Shown here in pieces: positions 59,681 through 64,000 of a stretch of DNA of 64,000 nucleotides. The notes beneath the pieces are model-generated. The model was not told where the DNA came from and made no database searches. It saw nothing but the letters and a program-made list of their open reading frames with translations. The DNA lies in the NCBI RefSeq assembly GCF_008974245.1, contig NZ_BBZI01000012.1:124001-188000 (forward strand), written 5' to 3'. The first letter of the stretch is position 1, and each line of letters starts with the position of its first letter. Source of the DNA: Streptomyces abyssomicinicus (GTDB lineage Bacteria; Actinomycetota; Actinomycetes; Streptomycetales; Streptomycetaceae). The position numbers and the translations under genes are program-made.

Positions 59681-62032
59681 TCAGAGGGCCAGGCGGAGGC
59701 GGTCGCCGGTGGCGCGGGAGCAGCAGGTCATCATCCGGTCGCAGGCGGCGCGTTCGGTCCTGGTGAGGACGCTGTCCCGGTGGTCGACCGCGCCGTCGAG
59801 GACCGGGACCTCGCAGGAGCCGCAGAGTCCTTCCTCGCAGTCGCTCTGCACGTCCACGCCCGCGGCGCGCAGCGCGGCGAGGACGGTCCGGTCCGGGGCG
59901 ACGCGGACGGTGAGGCCGGAGTCGGCGAGTTCGACGTCGAAGGCGTGCTCCCGCTGCGGGTCCAGGCTCCGGTGCTCAGCCGTGAAGTGCTCGACGTGCA
60001 GGGCGTCCTCGGGCCAGTGGGCGGTGTGCTCCGCCAGGGCGTCGAGGAGCCGCCGGGGTCCGCAGGCGTAGATCTGGACGCCGTCCTCCGGCTCGGCGAG
60101 CAGGGCGGGGACGTCGAGCCGGGTGCCGTCGGAGCCGCAGTGCACGCTCAGGCGCGCGCCGTGGTCGCGGCGGGCCCGCTCGAGCAGCGGCATGGCCTCC
60201 GGGGAACGCCCGCAGTAGTGCAGCCGGTAGTCGGCGCCCGCCGCGCGCAGACGGTCGGCCATCGCGATGACGGGGGTGATGCCGATCCCCCCGGCGACCA
60301 GGACGTAGCGCCGAGCCGTCGGGTCGAGGCGGAAGTGGTTGCGGGGGCCCCGCAGGGCCAGGGTGTCGCCCGGGGCGAGCCGCTCGTGGACGTGGCGGGA
60401 GCCGCCGCGGCCGTCGGGTTCGCGCAGCACGGCGATCCGGTAGCGGTGCCGGTCCTCCGGATCGCCGCACAGGGAGTACTGGCGGGAGAGGCCGCCGAGG
60501 TCCAGGTCGACGTGGGCGCCGGGCGTCCAGGCGGGCAGCGCCTTCCCCGTGCCCTCGGCCAGCGTCACGACGACGACGTCGTCCGTGTCCCGATCGATCG
60601 CCTCCACCGTGACGGTGCGGGTGATCCGGCGGGCCGCGGGCTCACCGATCCGCACGGGCCGGTGGCGGTCCACCACCGACGGGTCGCCGCGCTCGGGGTT
60701 GGCCGCCGGGTCCCACCGCACCCACAGGTGCTCCGGGCCGCGGAAGGAGGTGTTGGGCACGTACGTGAACCGCTGCTCCGGGACGAGCTCCATGTGCGGC
60801 AGCCGCGTCGTCAACTCCTCCAGGAAGACCTGGAGTTCCATGCGGGCGAGGTTCTTGCCCATGCACTGGTGGCTGCCGTAGCCGAACGTGAGGTGGTCGC
60901 CCGCGTTCTCGCGCCGGATGTCGAAGGCGTCGGCGTCCTCGAAGTGCCGGTCGTCGCGGTTGGCGGAGGAGTTGACGATGAGCAGCTTGGCGCCCGCGGG
61001 GACCGCCACGCCGCCGATGGTCGTGTCCGCCGTGACCAGGCGGCGCCACGCGGCGACGGAACCGGAGTGGCGCAGGCACTCCTCGACGGCGTTCGGGATC
61101 AGCGACGGGTCGGCGCAGATCTCCTCCCAGACCGAGCGGTTCTCCAGGAGCAGCTTGACCGCGTTGGCCGCGGCGTTGGCCGTCGTCTCGTGGGCGGCGA
61201 CGATTCCGGCCATCATGATCGAGTGCAGGTAGGAGTCGGTGATGACGTCCGGCTGCTCCCGCTGGGCGCGGATGCTGTACGGCATCCAGCCCGGTCCGTC
61301 GGGGTCCTTGCGCAGCTTCTCCAGGACGGTGCCGGCGAACTGCCAGAACTTGCCGACCGATTCGGCGACGGCGACCTGCTCCTCGGGTGAGGGCCTTCCC
61401 CAGGTGTTGACGGTGTGGGCGATGGAGTACTCGCGCAGGGTCGCCATGTCCTCCTCGGGGACCCCGAGGAAGTGCAGGGCGACGGTCAGCGGCACCTCCC
61501 ACAGCATCTCCTCGACCAGGTCCGCCTTCCCGGAGTCGACGACCCGGTCGACGTACTCCCGGGCCAGCCGCCGCACCATCGGTTCGTGGTGGGCGAGTTC
61601 GGCGGGCGTGAACGGGTCCATCAGCAGCCGCCGGCGCGGCATGTGCTCGGGCTCGTCCTCGTTCACGAGGGTCCGCCTCATCCCGTAGCCGTAGCGGGCG
61701 AGGGTGGCGGTCGCCTCGTCGGAGACCGGGGTGATCTTCTCCAGCGCGATGGACGGCGAGAAGAGGATGTTGTCGCGGAAGACGGCCTTGACGTCGTCGT
61801 ACCGCGTCACGACCCAGTAGCCGAGGGCCGGGCTGTAGAAGACCGGCTCCTCCTGTCGCGACCAGCGCACGGCCTCCGGCGGATCCTGCTGGTAGGCGTC
61901 GCCGAACGGGTCGAACGCGGCGGCGCGGGCGGAGACGGGGCAGCCGCCGGGGCCGGTGGCCGTGCTGGTGGCCGTGGGTTCCGTGTCGGCGCGCGACACC
62001 AGGCCTGTCATCGGACACGACTCTGCGTTCAT
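59681..62032 (-). CDS. self-sufficient cytochrome P450-reductase fusion (CYP116-like)
   Basis: 783-aa fusion. Residues ~30-455: P450 with I-helix AGIVAAHETTANA, ExxR region and heme loop FGYGSHQCMGKN, heme ligand C390. ~465-690: phthalate-dioxygenase-reductase type flavin/NAD(P)H domain (RQYSLCGDPEDRHRYRIAVL, LVAGGIGITPVIAMADRLR). ~700-783: plant-type 2Fe-2S ferredoxin with C732, C737, C740 and C770. All redox parts for monooxygenation are in one chain, as in CYP116B enzymes, which hydroxylate or O-demethylate aromatics. ATG at 62032. Between an MHS importer and an IclR regulator. Physiological substrate unknown. Confidence 0.93.
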   Translation of the reverse strand: MNAESCPMTGLVSRADTEPTATSTATGPGGCPVSARAAAFDPFGDAYQQDPPEAVRWSRQEEPVFYSPALGYWVVTRYDDVKAVFRDNILFSPSIALEKITPVSDEATATLARYGYGMRRTLVNEDEPEHMPRRRLLMDPFTPAELAHHEPMVRRLAREYVDRVVDSGKADLVEEMLWEVPLTVALHFLGVPEEDMATLREYSIAHTVNTWGRPSPEEQVAVAESVGKFWQFAGTVLEKLRKDPDGPGWMPYSIRAQREQPDVITDSYLHSIMMAGIVAAHETTANAAANAVKLLLENRSVWEEICADPSLIPNAVEECLRHSGSVAAWRRLVTADTTIGGVAVPAGAKLLIVNSSANRDDRHFEDADAFDIRRENAGDHLTFGYGSHQCMGKNLARMELQVFLEELTTRLPHMELVPEQRFTYVPNTSFRGPEHLWVRWDPAANPERGDPSVVDRHRPVRIGEPAARRITRTVTVEAIDRDTDDVVVVTLAEGTGKALPAWTPGAHVDLDLGGLSRQYSLCGDPEDRHRYRIAVLREPDGRGGSRHVHERLAPGDTLALRGPRNHFRLDPTARRYVLVAGGIGITPVIAMADRLRAAGADYRLHYCGRSPEAMPLLERARRDHGARLSVHCGSDGTRLDVPALLAEPEDGVQIYACGPRRLLDALAEHTAHWPEDALHVEHFTAEHRSLDPQREHAFDVELADSGLTVRVAPDRTVLAALRAAGVDVQSDCEEGLCGSCEVPVLDGAVDHRDSVLTRTERAACDRMMTCCSRATGDRLRLAL

Positions 62033-62050
62033 GGAATCGCCTCAACATTC

Positions 62051-62085
62051 ACGACCTGGGCTTTTACCAATACTGAACAGGTCGT
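62051..62085. promoter_or_regulatory. operator-like inverted repeat upstream of P450
   Basis: ACGACCTG (62051-62058) and CAGGTCGT (62078-62085) are perfect complements separated by 19 nt that include an AT-rich stretch (TTTTACCAATACTG), about 20-53 bp before the P450 start. It probably covers the promoter and may bind the nearby IclR regulator. Confidence 0.55.
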
Positions 62086-62430
62086 CTCGGTTATGGAACG
62101 CAGCGCACAGTATGAGGCGGCCCGGACGGCGTCAAGGGTCGCGCGGGAGGACGTGTGTGCGGGGGGTGTCCCTCACCCGGGGTAAAGCCCCAGGTGGGGC
62201 GCGGTGCCGTCACCGCCGAGCGGCTGGGCCCGGGCGGGCGGGGCGCTCCGGCCCCGGCCCGGTCGGCGCGGGCCCCGACCCGGTCGGCGGAGGTCCGGCC
62301 GGCAGCGCGCCGGGCGGGCGGAACCGGGCCCGGGCCGGACGGGGCGAGGAGGTGCCCCGGGCCGGTCCCGCCCGTCAAGGACCGGCCTGGCGCGGGGCGG
62401 CCCGGCACAGGCAGCCCGTCGCGAACCGCC

Positions 62431-62500
62431 TCGTCGAAGACCGGTCCGTCGAAGACCGGTCCGTCGAAGACCGGTCCGGCGAAGACCGGTCCGGCGAGGG
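62431..62500. repeat. 15-bp tandem repeat near the P450 locus
   Basis: Four copies of CCGGTCCGTCGAAGA-type units (62441-62500; CCGTCGAAGA changes to CCGGCGAAGA and CCGGCGAGGG), preceded by a partial copy. Confidence 0.9.
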
Positions 62501-62643
62501 CAGGCCCGGCAGGCGGTGGCCCGGCAGAGGCGCGTCCGTCGAGGACCGGTCTGTCAGGTCCGGGTGGAGCGGCGCCGGGTCCCGGGCGGTGGGCGGCGGG
62601 CCGGGCGCGGGGTCCGACCGGCGGTGCGTGGGGTGGGGCGGAG

Positions 62644-62900
62644 CCGGGTCGGAGAGCGGTGAGGGGCGGGGTGCCGGGGCGGATCTGCTCGTCAGGGCGG
62701 TCCTGGCGGGGGGTCGGGCCGGCCCGGCGAGGGGCGGCGCGGCGCGCGCAGGCCCGTTGAGGCACGGTTCGCCGGGTGCGGGCGGGGCGGCGATGGGTTC
62801 GCACCGGTGGACGACGGCCGGGCGCCGAGGGCCGGGCGGCGGTGGGCTGCGCGGGGGGAACCGGGTCGGAGGGCGGTGAGGGGCGGGGTGCCGGGGCGGA
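62644..62900. repeat. duplicated 40-mer
   Basis: A 40-bp sequence (62644-62683) recurs at 62861-62900 with one mismatch, 217 bp apart in the same orientation; it contains GGTGAGGGGCGGGGTGCCGG. Confidence 0.85.
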
Positions 62901-62960
62901 GCCGCGCGGGTGCGTCGACGGCCGACCTGGCAGGGCGAGGCCGGCGAGGATCGGTCCGGC

Positions 62961-62995
62961 GACCGGCGACCGGCGACCGGCGACCGGCGACCGGC
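62961..62995. repeat. 7-bp tandem repeat (GACCGGC)n
   Basis: Five perfect copies of GACCGGC, followed by a partial copy and related GGCCCGGC runs. Confidence 0.9.
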
Positions 62996-63123
62996 GACCC
63001 GGGGCCGGGCCCGGCGACCCGGGCCCGGCCGGGAGCGGCTGGGGACCGGGGGGCCCGGCGGGGAGCGGCCGGGGGCGGCGGGGCCGGCGAGGGTGGTCCG
63101 GTGGAAGGCGGGGGCCTGGTCGG

Positions 63124-63801
63124 TCAGGCGGAGAGGACGCGCTCCAGGTGGCCGGCCGTGCGGATGACGGCGCGGGAGGCGGCCTCGATGTCGAGACCGT
63201 CGAGGGCCACCACGCCCACACTGCGCTCGGTGGTCCCGAACCGGTTCCGGCAGGGAATGCCGGCGGCGAGGCCGACCGCGCCACGCTCGAGCTCGCCCCG
63301 GGTGAGCGCGTAGCCGTTCACGCGCGCCTGCCGCACCGCCTCGGAATCCGACGGCGACTCGGGCCGGGCGGCGAGAATGGCGACCCCCGCCGCGCCCCGG
63401 TCCAGCGGATGGCGGCTGCCTATGCGGTATCCGACCGTGAGCAGCGCGTGTTCGGGCTCGGCGACGAGAACGGCCACGCAGTCCTGGCCCTCGGCCGCGG
63501 AGACGAACGCGGTGGCGCCGGTCTCGTTCGCCAGCGCGGCCAGCACCGGGCGTGCCTCGACCGCGAAGCCCTGCTCGAAGCGCGAGGCCAGGACGCCGAT
63601 GCCCACGGCGAGCCGGAGCCTGCCCTCCTCCGAGCGGGTGACCAGGAGGTGTTCCTGCAGCGTCGCCACGATCCGGTAGCAGATGGCCCGGTGGACGTCG
63701 AGTTCCTTCGCCAGGTCGGCCACCGTGACGCCGTTCGGCGCACGGGAGATCACCTCGAGCGCGCGCAGTCCCCGGTCCAAGGTCTGCAGCGTGTTGCTCA
63801 T
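63124..63801 (-). CDS. IclR-family transcriptional regulator
   Basis: 225-aa regulator. N-terminal winged helix (TLDRGLRALEVISRAPNGVT, VADLAKELDVHRAICYRIVA, about residues 7-50) and C-terminal effector domain (RPVLAALANETGATAFVSAA, IGSRHPLDRGAAGVAILAA, GVVALDGLDIEAA). IclR proteins often control aromatic and short-acid catabolism, so the P450 and MHS genes on the same strand downstream are plausible targets. ATG at 63801. Confidence 0.92.
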   Translation of the reverse strand: MSNTLQTLDRGLRALEVISRAPNGVTVADLAKELDVHRAICYRIVATLQEHLLVTRSEEGRLRLAVGIGVLASRFEQGFAVEARPVLAALANETGATAFVSAAEGQDCVAVLVAEPEHALLTVGYRIGSRHPLDRGAAGVAILAARPESPSDSEAVRQARVNGYALTRGELERGAVGLAAGIPCRNRFGTTERSVGVVALDGLDIEAASRAVIRTAGHLERVLSA

Positions 63802-63888
63802 GTCTCCGCGTCTCTTCCTGCCGTCCGGCGTCTGGTCAGACAGTAGCCCGCGACGCCCCGCGAACCCCGTACCGGGGGGCCCGCCGGG

Positions 63889-64000
63889 TCAGCGGTCCCG
63901 CGGCCCCGGGGCGGCCAGCGCCCGGGTCAGGCGTTCGGCGGCCGCCAGGACGGCCGGGACGGCCCGCTCGGCGAGGTCCTCGCGGTGGGTGAGCGTCGTG
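63889..64000 (-). CDS. 3' end of a truncated minus-strand gene
   Basis: The last 36 codons of a minus-strand frame run off the window edge, ending THREDLAERAVPAVLAAAERL and a short Pro/Arg tail before a TGA at 63889-63891. The amphipathic C-terminal helix resembles the end of IclR-type regulators, but the fragment is too short to assign. Confidence 0.5.
   Translation of the reverse strand, partial: TTLTHREDLAERAVPAVLAAAERLTRALAAPGPRDR

Larger units (their letters stand above)
62186..63123. other. repeat-rich region without a convincing gene
   Basis: About 940 bp between the P450 upstream region and the IclR gene. Several frames are open on both strands, but their products are low-complexity Arg/Pro/Gly/Ala strings with no domain or ribosome site. 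It holds the 15-bp and 7-bp tandem repeats and the duplicated 40-mer listed separately. Confidence 0.7.

Noticed and set aside
62431..62995. Possible CRISPR array
   Set aside because: Units are 7-15 bp, directly abutting, without unique spacers, and no cas genes are present.
62091..63284. Long open frames of about 400 codons on the minus strand and shorter plus-strand frames
   Set aside because: Products are Pro/Arg/Ala/Gly low-complexity repeats with no domain and no ribosome site; they reflect the tandem repeats.

Overview
The window is very GC-rich, densely coded chromosome from a Streptomyces or close relative. The strongest evidence is the Pup-proteasome system (dop, pup, prcB, prcA, pafA) linked to pafB, pafC, tatA, tatC and a HelY-type helicase. 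That order is shared with mycobacteria, and the wider gene order matches what I recall of the S. coelicolor region from about SCO1647 down to SCO1593. GTG and TTG starts, GTGA/ATGA overlaps and an IdeR/DmdR-type iron box fit the same assignment.

Layout. 1-7.8 kb: pupylation and proteasome genes, interrupted by a divergent LacI regulator/MFS exporter pair with a 26-bp operator-like palindrome. 7.9-17.2 kb: two FKBP prolyl isomerases, pafB/pafC, tatA/tatC, a lipid kinase and helY. 17.2-20.2 kb, minus strand: RluA-type pseudouridine synthase, an iron-box-controlled siderophore-interacting protein, and a 5'-3' exonuclease. 20.4-24.2 kb: a glycine-betaine type ABC importer whose permease carries two substrate-binding domains. 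24.5-27.4 kb: an XRE-cupin regulator, and a TDT-family transporter divergent from a LysR regulator. 27.7-32.1 kb: a glnA4-type glutamine synthetase, aldehyde dehydrogenase, SDR and gamma-glutamyl hydrolase that together fit a gamma-glutamylated amine (ethanolamine) pathway. 32.2-38.8 kb: secreted HAD phosphatase, PLP-fold amino acid lyase, mycosin-like protease with a partner membrane protein, SseB-like and DUF1844 proteins.

39.2-46.8 kb is the translation block infC-rpmI-rplT, trmH-type methyltransferase, an orphan histidine kinase (ohkA) and pheS-pheT. infC has a long structured leader with an attenuator-like hairpin and most likely an ATC start codon. 47-51 kb: NsdA-like regulator, NUDIX hydrolase, DMT-type membrane protein, small membrane protein, universal stress protein. 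51-54.4 kb: beta-propeller lactonase divergent from a tiny ORF, a glucose-6-phosphate dehydrogenase paralogue and gluconokinase. The dehydrogenase has lost its phosphate-binding Tyr and Lys, so the cluster may oxidise unphosphorylated sugar and phosphorylate the resulting acid. 54.5-58.0 kb: small membrane protein, DHA2 exporter/MarR pair, unidentified protein. 58.2 kb to the end: MHS transporter, self-sufficient P450-reductase fusion and an IclR regulator, i.e. uptake, oxidation and control of an unknown small acid or aromatic, with the 3' end of another minus-strand gene at the edge. About 1 kb upstream of the P450 has no convincing gene and is full of minisatellite repeats.
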